This document shows positions 17,673 through 24,851 of a stretch of DNA of 37,556 nt, piece after piece. The stretch spans positions 1-37,556 of the forward strand of contig JABSQZ010000036.1 in assembly GCA_013215505.1 (NCBI GenBank). The letters run 5' to 3'. The stretch comes from Oceanospirillaceae bacterium (GTDB lineage Bacteria > Pseudomonadota > Gammaproteobacteria > Pseudomonadales > Balneatricaceae). Each line of letters begins with the position of its first letter. Position 1 is the first letter of the stretch. The notes beneath the pieces are model-generated. The model was given only the letters and a program-made list of their open reading frames with translations, was not told where the DNA came from and searched no databases. Position numbers and translations under genes: made by a program.

Positions 17673-18292
17673 CAGTGCCGGTGGCAGGAAAAGCTAAAAC
17701 GCAGCGCGGTTTTACACTGCTGGAGCTGATGGTCGCCATCAGCATAACCGCGGTAATCGGGCTGATGTCTGCCACTATCCTCAATACGATGATAGACAAT
17801 AACAACCAGGTACAAACACAGCACAAAGCATTGGTGCAACTGGAGCGGGCGCTGCAAATATTCCGCGATGATGTAGAGCAAATGGTAATGCGCCCGGTGA
17901 TTAAAACCATTTACAATGATCAGAGCTTTGTTCCGAGTATCGATCAGAGTCAGCTGATCAGCGATGGTGTGCGCATCGAGTTTAGTCGCTACAGCCGCTA
18001 TCCCGGCGCACAGAAAATCCAGCAGCGTCTCAGCAGGGTGCGTTATCAATTGGATGACGGCCAACTAGTGCGCGAATCTATCGCCGTCGCCAACCCGGCT
18101 AGCAACCAGGATTGGCAGCGGCTAGTGCTGTTGCAACAAGTCGAGCAGCTGCAGCTGGAATTTCTCTACGACCGCTGGGAGAGCTACCTGCTACTGGGCA
18201 CTAAAAACCCCAGAGCAGTGCGCATCCGCCTGGATACTCAGCGCTGGCCCAATATCACGGTAGTGGCCAGTATCAGCGGAGTTGACCAATGA
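17669..18292 (+). CDS. gspJ: Type II secretion system minor pseudopilin GspJ
   Basis: A 207-residue minor pseudopilin with leader MTVPVAGKAKTQRG and cleavage before FTLLELMVAISITAVIG. Downstream, LERALQIFRDDVEQMVMRPV is typical of GspJ. The start is GTG within GTGA, overlapping the gspI stop codon by 4 bp. No better ATG exists before the cleavage site, which supports the GTG. gspK overlaps the 3' end in ATGA. Confidence 0.95.
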   Translation: MTVPVAGKAKTQRGFTLLELMVAISITAVIGLMSATILNTMIDNNNQVQTQHKALVQLERALQIFRDDVEQMVMRPVIKTIYNDQSFVPSIDQSQLISDGVRIEFSRYSRYPGAQKIQQRLSRVRYQLDDGQLVRESIAVANPASNQDWQRLVLLQQVEQLQLEFLYDRWESYLLLGTKNPRAVRIRLDTQRWPNITVVASISGVDQ

Positions 18293-19386
18293 AACCTTAT
18301 AATCGACAACGCCTGGCAACTCTGGCAAAAAGCGCTAAAAAATCTAGCGGTGCAGCACTGATTCTAGTCTTGGGCATACTCTCGGTGATCGGCGTTTTAG
18401 CCGTGCAAATAATGGACACAGTCGATCAATTGACTCATCAGCAGCGGGGCCTGAAGCAACTGCAGCAGAGTTACTGGTATGCCCGCGCCGGTGAGCAATA
18501 TGCCGCCTTTCTCAGTAAAGATTACCTGTATACAAAAATGCTTAAAGCTGAGCAGAGGGAATTGAGCTTCCCGATCGAGCAGGGAGTACTGCAAGTCACC
18601 TTAAAACCGCTGCAGAACTGTTTTAATCTCAACAGCTTTTCCGAACGCAGCGGCATTGACGTCATTAACCGGGCTTTTATCGATATTATCGACAACCCGG
18701 CGATCAGCGTCGATACCCCCAAAGATGCCGCCGCCAGAGCCCTGGATGAAAATTTAAACGGCATTGCCCTGAAGCGTCGTCAGTTACAAGCACTCTTCGC
18801 CATGCATGACTTAGACAAAGACAGCAGTGACTATTTTGCCGACCGTTTAATCGACTGGCTGGATCTTGATACCCTGCCGAGCGGCTATCACGGTGCGGAA
18901 AACACTTACTACGCCTCAGAGCAGCCGGGCAAGCTGACTCCTAATCAGCATATGGTGCTGCTCGATGAAATGGTTGATTTTCTCGGTGATAAATTCAGCC
19001 AGTACGCGTCGATCTTGCCCTATCTGTGCACTCGCCCCGGCGACAACAGATTGCAGATCAACATCAATCAACTGAATGAAGATAACGCCTTTTTAATCAG
19101 TGCGGTACTGCTGGACAAGATTGATAAAGAGACCGCGATTGCTATTATTGCAGAGCGGCCGGAACAGGGCTTTAGCAGTCTCGATGACTTTTGGCAGCTA
19201 CCGGCCTTTAAAGACATAAAAATCAGCGTTATGCAGAAAAGCAGCCTGTCTCTGGAGAACCGCTATTTTCGGGTGCACAGCAAAGTCAGCTACAAAGATG
19301 CCAACTATATCTCGATTTCAGTGATCAGAATTAATGGCAAGAAACAAGTGCAGGTAATGTCCAGACAATACGGAGTCAACTCTTGA
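18289..19386 (+). CDS. gspK: Type II secretion system tip pseudopilin GspK
   Basis: Large minor pseudopilin that caps the pseudopilus, 365 residues. The N-terminal segment SSG-AALILVLGILSVIGVLAVQIM lacks Glu at +5, as is normal for GspK. An alpha-helical insertion domain (about 110-260) contains LFAMHDLDKDSSDYFADRLIDWLDLD, followed by helix-hairpin-helix-like residues EQGFSSLDDFWQLP. The ATG overlaps the gspJ TGA, and the gspK TGA overlaps the gspL TTG start. Confidence 0.95.
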   Translation: MKPYNRQRLATLAKSAKKSSGAALILVLGILSVIGVLAVQIMDTVDQLTHQQRGLKQLQQSYWYARAGEQYAAFLSKDYLYTKMLKAEQRELSFPIEQGVLQVTLKPLQNCFNLNSFSERSGIDVINRAFIDIIDNPAISVDTPKDAAARALDENLNGIALKRRQLQALFAMHDLDKDSSDYFADRLIDWLDLDTLPSGYHGAENTYYASEQPGKLTPNQHMVLLDEMVDFLGDKFSQYASILPYLCTRPGDNRLQININQLNEDNAFLISAVLLDKIDKETAIAIIAERPEQGFSSLDDFWQLPAFKDIKISVMQKSSLSLENRYFRVHSKVSYKDANYISISVIRINGKKQVQVMSRQYGVNS

Positions 19387-20612
19387 GCAACTACTTTTTT
19401 GTGCAACTTCCCCGCAACCCGACAGATGCACTGCAGTGGCTGCGCTGGGATACTAAAAAAGGCTATCTGGTCGGTCGCGGCGAAGCGAATCGCAGTGACA
19501 TAGCAGCAGTCGCCGAGAGCAGTGATAATCTGAGCATTTTGCTGGTTCCCGGCGAAGATGTGCGCTCAGTCTCTGTTAGCTTGCCAAACAAAAGCCGTGC
19601 AGCACAGAATACTGTGCCCTTTCAACTCGAAGAGCACTTTAGCAGCCCACTGGAAGAACTGCATTGGGTCAGCGGCAAAGCGCGACAGCTCAGTGTTACT
19701 AGCTTAGTCACCGAACAACAAAAGATGCAGCAATGGCAAAAATTCGCCAGCGACACTCAGATCAAATTTCGCCTGATACTGCCCGACTACAGCCTGTTGC
19801 CGGGCGCCGAATCCTCGAGAAAGTTAAAGACAGCGGCAACTGCAGGCAGCGCCTGGAGTGATGGCCAGCGCATTCTGCTCAACAACTCACAATTTCAGGG
19901 CGCCATCAGTCCGCTGGCTTTCGCCCGCTATCAAGCTGAGCTCTGCCCCGTAGCAGAGCAGCAATTAAATTATTACTGTGCCGCTGAACTGTTAGGGTAT
20001 TTCCCCAAATCTAGCTGCCGAACCCACTCAGATTTGCTGTCACTGCTGGCAGAAAATTTTGTGCAGCGCGGTCTGTTGAGCTTTAGCAACTTGTTACAGG
20101 GGCAATACCAGCTCAGCGGCAACCTCAGTCAACAGTTTAAATATTTTAAGGGCGCAGCCATCGCCGCTGCGCTGCTGTTAGTAGTAGGGCTAGCCCACTA
20201 CCAAGTTGACAGCGACCAGTTGGCCGTTAAAAACCAACAGCTTAAGCAGCAGATGACTGCTCTGTATCAACAGCTGTACCCCCGGGATCAAAGAATTAGC
20301 AATCCACATGCACAGATGCGCGGCAAGCTAAAGAACAGTGGAGCGAGCAGCGGCCAGCACTTGCTCAGCTGGCTGGCGCAAGTATCGCCAATATTGACCC
20401 AGCAGCAGATCACCCTAGTGAATTTAAAATACGATCAGCAGCCGGCGGTGCTGCGCCTGCAGATCGAAGCCAGTGATTACAATGTGCTGGAAGCCACAGC
20501 AGTGGCCATCAATCAGCTGCCCGAAGGGGAAATTAGCGCCAGTTTAGGTACCTTGCAAAAAGCTTCGCAGTCGCAGATTGTCACCTCCATTTTAACCTTG
20601 CGGGAGAACTAG
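19383..20612 (+). CDS. gspL: Type II secretion system inner-membrane protein GspL
   Basis: Recruits GspE to the inner membrane. It has 409 residues: a cytoplasmic actin-like domain (about 1-240, VPGEDVRSVSVSLPNKSR and AQNTVPFQLEEHFSSPLEELHW), one membrane segment (about 257-276, GAAIAAALLLVVGLAHY) and a periplasmic ferredoxin-like domain. The start codon is TTG, overlapping the gspK stop codon (TTGA), with GGAG (19372-19375) at proper spacing; no upstream or nearby ATG competes. Confidence 0.93.
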   Translation: MSNYFFVQLPRNPTDALQWLRWDTKKGYLVGRGEANRSDIAAVAESSDNLSILLVPGEDVRSVSVSLPNKSRAAQNTVPFQLEEHFSSPLEELHWVSGKARQLSVTSLVTEQQKMQQWQKFASDTQIKFRLILPDYSLLPGAESSRKLKTAATAGSAWSDGQRILLNNSQFQGAISPLAFARYQAELCPVAEQQLNYYCAAELLGYFPKSSCRTHSDLLSLLAENFVQRGLLSFSNLLQGQYQLSGNLSQQFKYFKGAAIAAALLLVVGLAHYQVDSDQLAVKNQQLKQQMTALYQQLYPRDQRISNPHAQMRGKLKNSGASSGQHLLSWLAQVSPILTQQQITLVNLKYDQQPAVLRLQIEASDYNVLEATAVAINQLPEGEISASLGTLQKASQSQIVTSILTLREN

Positions 20613-20613
20613 C

Positions 20614-21096
20614 ATGCTCAGGGAAAAATTTTACGCGCTGTCACTGCGCGAACAGCGCATAGTGACCATTACCGTGCCGGTGGTGGTTGCAATGTTGTGC
20701 TGGCTACTACTGCTAAAACCTATGCTGGATAACCGCGCTCAGCTGCAGCTCAGCTCGGCTAAAAATCAGCAGCAACTGAGCTGGATGCAACAAAATGCCA
20801 ACCGGGTCAGCGGTGCCTGGCTGTCATCCAATGATGCTGACAGCCCGAAAGATCAGAGCCAGTTGCGCCAGGTAATGAATCAACTACTGAAAGCGCAAAA
20901 CATCTCTATCCAGCGGATTCAGAACGTCAATGAAAAGGATGTCAGCTACCGTTTGGACAACAGCGACTTTAATAATATATTGCAGCTGTTAAAGAGTTGC
21001 CAGGATAGAAACATTCAGATAGTGCAGCTGCAGCTCACTAAAGGAAAGAATATTGGCAAGGTAAATACCCGCTTAACCATAGCGATACAAGGGTAA
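20614..21096 (+). CDS. gspM: Type II secretion system inner-membrane protein GspM
   Basis: A 160-residue partner of GspL: a short cytoplasmic start (SLREQRIVTI), one membrane segment (about 20-36, VPVVVAMLCWLLLLKP) and a small periplasmic ferredoxin-like domain. It begins 1 bp after the gspL stop codon, and gspN starts 5 bp after it ends. Confidence 0.92.
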   Translation: MLREKFYALSLREQRIVTITVPVVVAMLCWLLLLKPMLDNRAQLQLSSAKNQQQLSWMQQNANRVSGAWLSSNDADSPKDQSQLRQVMNQLLKAQNISIQRIQNVNEKDVSYRLDNSDFNNILQLLKSCQDRNIQIVQLQLTKGKNIGKVNTRLTIAIQG

Positions 21097-21101
21097 ATTA
21101 A

Positions 21102-21824
21102 ATGTTAAAAGCTACCATGTTTTTTCTGCTGATATTTTGCGCCGCACTGATAGCCACTGCACCTATGCAGTGGGTTTACAGCCAGCTAGATAACAGCGAT
21201 GATCCGATAACATTGAGCAATATCAATGGCAGTGTCTGGTCTGGCAGCGCCTCAGTGCAAGTGCGTAACACTCAGCTAAACTACCAGGCGGACAACTGGC
21301 ACTGGGATTTTCAGCCGCTGTCACTGCTCAGTTTAGAGCTCAACTGGCGCCTGACCCATCAACAGCAAAAGATCGATGCCGAAATCGCCACTAGCGCCTT
21401 TGCTTTTGGCAGCGATTTAAATATCCAGCTGCACTCCGACATACAAAGCTTAGTGCCCATCAATCCGCTGTTTAGTACTATATCGGGGCAGTTCAGCGCC
21501 CAATTAGAAAACTTTAGCCACAGCAACTGCAATGCTCATAGAGGAGAAGTGCAACTGCAGCAACTGCAATTTATGGGGTTCAAGCTACAGCAACTCAACG
21601 CCCATATCAGCTGTAGCCCAGAAGGCCTCTATAAAATAAGCTACCAGAGCCAGGACCCAGCCACCAACATCAAAGGCAGCCTGACGATCGACCAACAGGG
21701 CAGCTATCAGTCCTCAATGACTGTCAGCTCCAGTGATTCGCAAGTGTCAGAGCAGTTGGCGACATTGGCGACTAAGACGTTGAGTAAGGGGAAATATTTG
21801 ATAGAGACGGGTGGGGACTATTAG
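21102..21824 (+). CDS. gspN: Type II secretion system protein GspN
   Basis: A 240-residue bitopic protein with an N-terminal membrane anchor or signal (about 1-21, FFLLIFCAALIATAPMQWVY) and a periplasmic beta-rich domain (GSVWSGSASVQVRN, WHWDFQPLSLL) typical of GspN. GspN is accessory in most systems. It is the last gene of the operon. The TAG stop codon is followed at once by heptamer units, with no independent hairpin terminator, and fau faces it. Confidence 0.9.
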   Translation: MLKATMFFLLIFCAALIATAPMQWVYSQLDNSDDPITLSNINGSVWSGSASVQVRNTQLNYQADNWHWDFQPLSLLSLELNWRLTHQQQKIDAEIATSAFAFGSDLNIQLHSDIQSLVPINPLFSTISGQFSAQLENFSHSNCNAHRGEVQLQQLQFMGFKLQQLNAHISCSPEGLYKISYQSQDPATNIKGSLTIDQQGSYQSSMTVSSSDSQVSEQLATLATKTLSKGKYLIETGGDY

Positions 21825-21852
21825 TTGGAAGTCGCAAGTCGTCAGTCGCAAG
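21825..21852 (+). repeat. Heptamer array directly after gspN
   Basis: Four in-phase units, TTGGAAG, TCGCAAG, TCGTCAG, TCGCAAG, starting at the base after the gspN TAG stop codon. It is separated by TTAAAAAA (21853-21860) from the oppositely oriented array of fau. Confidence 0.9.
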
Positions 21853-21860
21853 TTAAAAAA

Positions 21861-21895
21861 CTCACTACTTACGACTTACGACTTACGACTGACTA
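21861..21895 (-). repeat. Heptamer array overlapping the 3' end of fau
   Basis: Five units on the plus strand: CTCACTA, three CTTACGA, CTGACTA. On the fau sense strand they read TAGTCAG, TCGTAAG (three times), TAGTGAG. The fau stop codon TAA (21885-21883) lies inside one of the TCGTAAG units, so the array forms part of the coding sequence. Confidence 0.9.
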
Positions 21896-22488
21896 CTCCA
21901 GCTTCGCTGGTTTGTAACAATCCCCGACAACGGAATATCCCAGCTCTCTACCGCCAACTTATCAACTTGCTGTAATTGATGGGCCAGTCCTATTAGTACC
22001 GGCAGATGTTTTTCTGCGCAATCAGTCGCTGTTTCCAACATAAAGGCAAAACTGCGATCGTAGTAGCCGCCCCCCATACCCATGCGGTTGCCCTGATCAT
22101 CAAAGGCGACTAAAGGGAGCAGTACTAAATCTAATTCAGCTGCCGGGATGCTTTTCTGGTAGGGAGTAGCAGGTTCCTCTATGGCGTATTTATTGCGGCA
22201 CATGAGGGTGTTGTTATGGTAGTGCACAAACAGTAACTGATTATGTAAATCCGGGTCTAATACCGGTAAATACACTTGCTTGCCCATAGCCCAGCAGTGG
22301 TCGATAACTGATTGCGGGTCTATTTCACCGTCGCTGGCTAAATACAAGGCGATATGTTCAGCGCTGTTAAAACTGTTTAGTTGTTGCAGATGATGCAATA
22401 GCGAAGCGCCAGAGAGTTGCTGTTGTTCTGCGCTTAATGCTTTACGGGCATCGCGCATTTGTCGGCGTAATTGTTGACGGGCTTCCAT
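21883..22488 (-). CDS. fau: 5-formyltetrahydrofolate cyclo-ligase
   Basis: ATP-dependent conversion of 5-formyl-THF to 5,10-methenyl-THF (YgfA/MTHFS family), 201 residues. Conserved blocks are LRRQMRDARKAL at the N-terminus, IALYLASDGEIDP, LVLLPLVAFDDQGNRMGMGGGYYDR and SWDIPLSGIVT. The family normally ends soon after WDIPL-VVT; here the last residues (SSQS) and the TAA stop codon are encoded by a heptamer array that has entered the reading frame. The gene lies about 120 bp downstream of 6S RNA on the same strand, the usual ssrS-fau arrangement. Confidence 0.94.
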   Translation of the reverse strand: MEARQQLRRQMRDARKALSAEQQQLSGASLLHHLQQLNSFNSAEHIALYLASDGEIDPQSVIDHCWAMGKQVYLPVLDPDLHNQLLFVHYHNNTLMCRNKYAIEEPATPYQKSIPAAELDLVLLPLVAFDDQGNRMGMGGGYYDRSFAFMLETATDCAEKHLPVLIGLAHQLQQVDKLAVESWDIPLSGIVTNQRSWSSQS

Positions 22489-22610
22489 AGCGTTAATCTC
22501 TGTGCATAAATAGGCTCAGATGATACAGGATAAACACAATTGTTAATGCCCAAATACGCTGCGGGTGCAGCTAAAAGCGTAAAACCAAACGGGAGATAAA
22601 AAAGAAAGGT

Positions 22611-22786
22611 GGCCCCCAAAGTGCCGGTATCGGCTACGGCCCTGAACCCGTAGGTTCAAGGAGGGAGCTACTGGGATACATTAGGCTTTCCGTAAACGGA
22701 CATGCACACAATACCCACAAAACAGCACCCATATTGGGAAAAATCGGCTCGAGGGACTACGCCAACGATCGAACACCCCAGGGACT
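22611..22786 (-). ncRNA. ssrS: 6S RNA
   Basis: Regulatory RNA that mimics an open promoter and binds sigma-70 RNA polymerase. On the minus strand the sequence contains elements shared with E. coli 6S: GTCCCTGGGGTGTTCG near the 5' end, GAGCCGAT, AAGCCT and the 3' hairpin CCTTGAACCTACGGGTTCAGG. The terminal stem can be seen: GTCCCTGGGGTG (22785-22774) pairs over 12 positions, including G-U pairs, with CACTTTGGGGGC (22623-22612). Length is about 176 nt against 184 in E. coli. Ends are estimated from the -10 box and the closing stem. fau lies downstream as in most relatives, but zapA does not lie upstream. Confidence 0.93.
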
Positions 22787-22792
22787 AAATTC

Positions 22793-22798
22793 ATTATA
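22793..22798 (-). promoter_or_regulatory. Promoter -10 element of 6S RNA
   Basis: Perfect TATAAT on the minus strand, 7-8 bp before the inferred 5' end of 6S RNA. The upstream sequence is very A/T-rich (TTTAATTAAATACAG), and no convincing -35 hexamer is seen. Confidence 0.65.
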
Positions 22799-22879
22799 AC
22801 TGTATTTAATTAAATTGCTGCGAATTTAAATTAAAAAGGAAAATATGTGGTTGAAATGTGTCCTCCCGGAGGGAGGGAG

Positions 22880-22907
22880 TAATGAGTCGGAAGTAGGAAG
22901 TCGCAAG
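22880..22907 (+). repeat. Orphan heptamer array
   Basis: Four in-phase units TAATGAG, TCGGAAG, TAGGAAG, TCGCAAG. Unlike the other arrays it follows no recognisable plus-strand gene, so it may mark the 3' end of a lost gene or an unannotated transcript. Confidence 0.8.
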
Positions 22908-22979
22908 AAAAATACAGGCTAGAGTTTTGTGTTGTAAAAATCTTACATTGTTTTTAATCTTAAAATCAATTGATTAAAG

Positions 22980-23380
22980 TGCAGTTTCGCCTGCGGCGAG
23001 TTCATTTCTTTTAAATGGGACAAGGCTTCCGCGTCCTGCTCACGCCCCTTACCTTACGTCCTGTAAGCAAAAAATACGGAACCAGCGCGCTCCTTGCCAT
23101 CCATGGCACCGCTTAATACCGCTCGTCCTGAACATAAAAACTCCACCCTACTATTGCCGAAGGACTCCTACGCTCTGAGCTAAATGATTGGCCGTTCATC
23201 AGCGCCATCTCGATAATTGCTCCATGCATTATTCTACCTCCTACATCCATGTGCTCGCAGGCGCATTCACTCTTTGCATCATCCTGATGCTCCGCTTCAA
23301 TCATTTAACTCAGAGCTACGGCGGCACTATCAAGGGTACTGGGCGGCTTGGTCGATAGTTTTACAATAGATAATCCCATA
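22980..23380. other. Gene-poor block with an inverted-repeat, MITE-like core
   Basis: No credible gene. The core 23172-23316 is bounded by 19-bp inverted arms, GCTCTGAGCTAAATGATTG (23172-23190) and CAATCATTTAACTCAGAGC (23298-23316), matching at 18 of 19 positions, each flanked outside by TAC. Upstream, 22980-23110 contains the small palindrome TCGCCTGCGGCGA and text resembling the dispersed repeat remnants seen in many proteobacterial genomes. A 63-codon minus-strand frame (23304-23113) crosses it but resembles no known protein. The rest, 23380-23720, shows nothing further. Confidence 0.4.
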
Positions 23381-23726
23381 GATAAAAATCCTATGTCGCT
23401 AACTCAGCGGTCACACAGAATTATTGTCAGGCTCGCCCTTAGACGATGTTCAATAGTATTTAGTATATTTCTGGATATCGCTTCTAGATCCCTAGACAAA
23501 CTATCGGGGCCCTCTGCCGTCAGATCCATTTCAATGTCCGGGACAACAAAGACAAAGTATCTGACCGACACCAAGTCTCTACAGAAGTTAAACTGCGCAT
23601 AGTTACTTCTTAACTTTAAGTCATGACAAATAGTAGAACTGCTAAATATCTCAGCCAAAACCTGAAACTTAGCCCTAGTTCTGTCGTTATTGGGTTGTCT
23701 TTGTCCAGCTGCTAGCGTTATGCTGC

Positions 23727-23759
23727 AACTACAGATACAAAATCTGCCTGTAGTTTTTT
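23727..23759 (+). terminator. Terminator-like hairpin in the gcvR leader
   Basis: AACTACAG (23727-23734) and CTGTAGTT (23748-23755) form a perfect 8-bp stem followed by TTTT, and an alternative inner pairing CAGAT/ATCTG is possible. It ends only 13 bp before the gcvR start codon, with the ribosome binding site in between, so any gcvR transcript must read through it. No plus-strand gene lies upstream to be terminated, which makes a leader attenuator possible. Confidence 0.5.
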
Positions 23760-23772
23760 AGAGGGATCTAAT

Positions 23773-24294
23773 ATGAACACAAGTTACGTTTTATCTTTTT
23801 CCGCTCAGGACAAGCCCGGTATCGTCGAGCTGCTCTCCAATACTATTTCTAGCAATGGCGGCAACTGGTTGGAATCGGCTATGTCACATCTGGCTGGCCG
23901 CTTTGTCGGTATTGTGGTGGTGGATGTCGCTGAGGAAAGTGCCGGGGCGCTAGTAGAGGCCACCGCTGGTTTGTCTTCGCAAGGGATCACAATTTCCTTT
24001 GAGGTGATAGAAGATGAAGTGCAGGAAGAGACTGAATATCTGGCTCTGGATGTTGTACTGACAGGCCATGATCGTCCGGGAATTGTCCGTGATATCGCCA
24101 GCGCTTTGGCCAGGCAAGGTGCCAATATTGAAGATTTAAGTACTGAGTTGGTATCGGGGTCGATGTCTGCAGAGCTACTGTTTAAAGCGGATATTCACGT
24201 CAGCGTGAAGAGCAATGCCGATTTAGATGATTTACAGGAAGCACTTGAGGCGATAGCCGAAGATCTGATGGTCGACATCAATATCAATAACTAA
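23773..24294 (+). CDS. gcvR: Glycine cleavage system regulator-like protein with two ACT domains
   Basis: A 173-residue protein built of two ACT domains (about 1-80, FSAQDKPGIVELLSNTI; about 93-165, LTGHDRPGIVRDIASAL) and no DNA-binding domain, as in GcvR. In E. coli GcvR binds glycine and antagonises the activator GcvA on the gcv operon. The gcvR symbol rests on architecture; gcvA and gcvTHP are not in the window, and other double-ACT proteins exist. A GAGGGA ribosome binding site precedes the ATG. Terminator-like hairpins lie just before and just after the gene, which appears monocistronic. A glycine-sensing role would fit thematically with tdh-kbl, but the two are 20 kb apart. Confidence 0.78.
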   Translation: MNTSYVLSFSAQDKPGIVELLSNTISSNGGNWLESAMSHLAGRFVGIVVVDVAEESAGALVEATAGLSSQGITISFEVIEDEVQEETEYLALDVVLTGHDRPGIVRDIASALARQGANIEDLSTELVSGSMSAELLFKADIHVSVKSNADLDDLQEALEAIAEDLMVDININN

Positions 24295-24317
24295 CTTTTA
24301 ATCGCGAAAGTTATCCA

Positions 24318-24349
24318 ACCTCTGAGTGCAAAACCAGATACTCAGAGGT
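24318..24349 (+). terminator. Hairpin terminator after gcvR
   Basis: Perfect 10-bp stem ACCTCTGAGT (24318-24327) / ACTCAGAGGT (24340-24349) with a 12-base loop, starting about 24 bp after the gcvR stop codon. The tail is TAATTACAT without a real U-run. Confidence 0.6.
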
Positions 24350-24420
24350 AATTACATACTTAAGGAAGGTCCCTCGCCTTTAACTTTAAAGTCGATAAGC
24401 CAGTGTTTGGCCTGACCTAC

Positions 24421-24490
24421 CTCACGCCTCACGCCTCACGCCTCACGCCTATTTTTTCCTAGCTACTTACGACTTCCTACTTGCTACTTT
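24421..24490 (-). repeat. Heptamer array after the VF530-type gene, two unit types in one phase
   Basis: Ten successive 7-bp blocks in strict phase on the plus strand: four CTCACGC (24421-24448), two divergent T-rich blocks (24449-24462), then CTACTTA, CGACTTC, CTACTTG, CTACTTT (24463-24490). On the sense strand of the upstream gene the proximal units read TAGAAAG, TAGCAAG, TAGGAAG, TCGTAAG and the distal ones GCGTGAG. The TAG stop codon of the gene (24493-24491) forms the first three bases of the first unit. Confidence 0.9.
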
Positions 24491-24745
24491 CTATTTCTGT
24501 TTATTCCAAGGATTATCCAGGTACTCCAGATACAGCGCCTCTACCTTGTCTCTGGCCCACTGAGTGCGGCGCAAAAACTTTAAGCTAGATTTAATGCTCG
24601 GGTCACTGTTAAAGCAGTTGATGTTGATCCGCAGTCCCAGCTCTTCCCAGCCGTAGGCATCTACCAATTCCTGTAGAATATCAGCCAGCTTTTTACCGTG
24701 TAGTGGATTATTGGCTTGTTTGTTTTGCTCGTTGTTGTCGCTCAT
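24491..24745 (-). CDS. VF530 family (DUF2132) protein
   Basis: An 84-residue protein. [49 protein letters not shown] and YLDNPW match the VF530 family, a small helical fold suggested to bind DNA. The function is not established. It is monocistronic: argH lies upstream on the same strand, but a strong hairpin separates them. Its TAG stop codon merges with a heptamer array. Confidence 0.88.
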   Translation of the reverse strand: MSDNNEQNKQANNPLHGKKLADILQELVDAYGWEELGLRININCFNSDPSIKSSLKFLRRTQWARDKVEALYLEYLDNPWNKQK

Positions 24746-24814
24746 AAAATTGCCTGAAAGTTACTTTTCAATCTTAACCAGCTGGGCCGAATGGCCATGC
24801 TGTGGGCTTTATCA

Positions 24815-24839
24815 ACAGGCCAGTATAGTACCGGCCTGT
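24815..24839 (-). terminator. Hairpin terminator after argH
   Basis: ACAGGCC (24815-24821) pairs with GGCCTGT (24833-24839), continued after one mismatch by GTA/TAC around a TAG loop. It lies 13 bp after the argH stop codon on the minus strand. The T-tract is weak (TTGATAAA). Confidence 0.6.
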
Positions 24840-24851
24840 GAGTAACTACAG

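Noticed and set aside
17630-18064. 144-codon minus-strand open frame
   Set aside because: Antisense to gspI and gspJ, whose pseudopilin motifs and overlaps fix the coding frame.
23150-23185. Glycine riboswitch upstream of gcvR
   Set aside because: A GCCGAAGGA string recalls the aptamer, but the other conserved segments and a second aptamer are absent, and it lies 600 bp from the gene.
23113-23304. 63-codon minus-strand frame
   Set aside because: It spans the inverted-repeat block and resembles no known protein; treated as repeat sequence.
23404-23658. 84-codon minus-strand frame in the gap before gcvR
   Set aside because: It starts at TTG with no ribosome binding site or family match. A decayed gene is possible but not supported.
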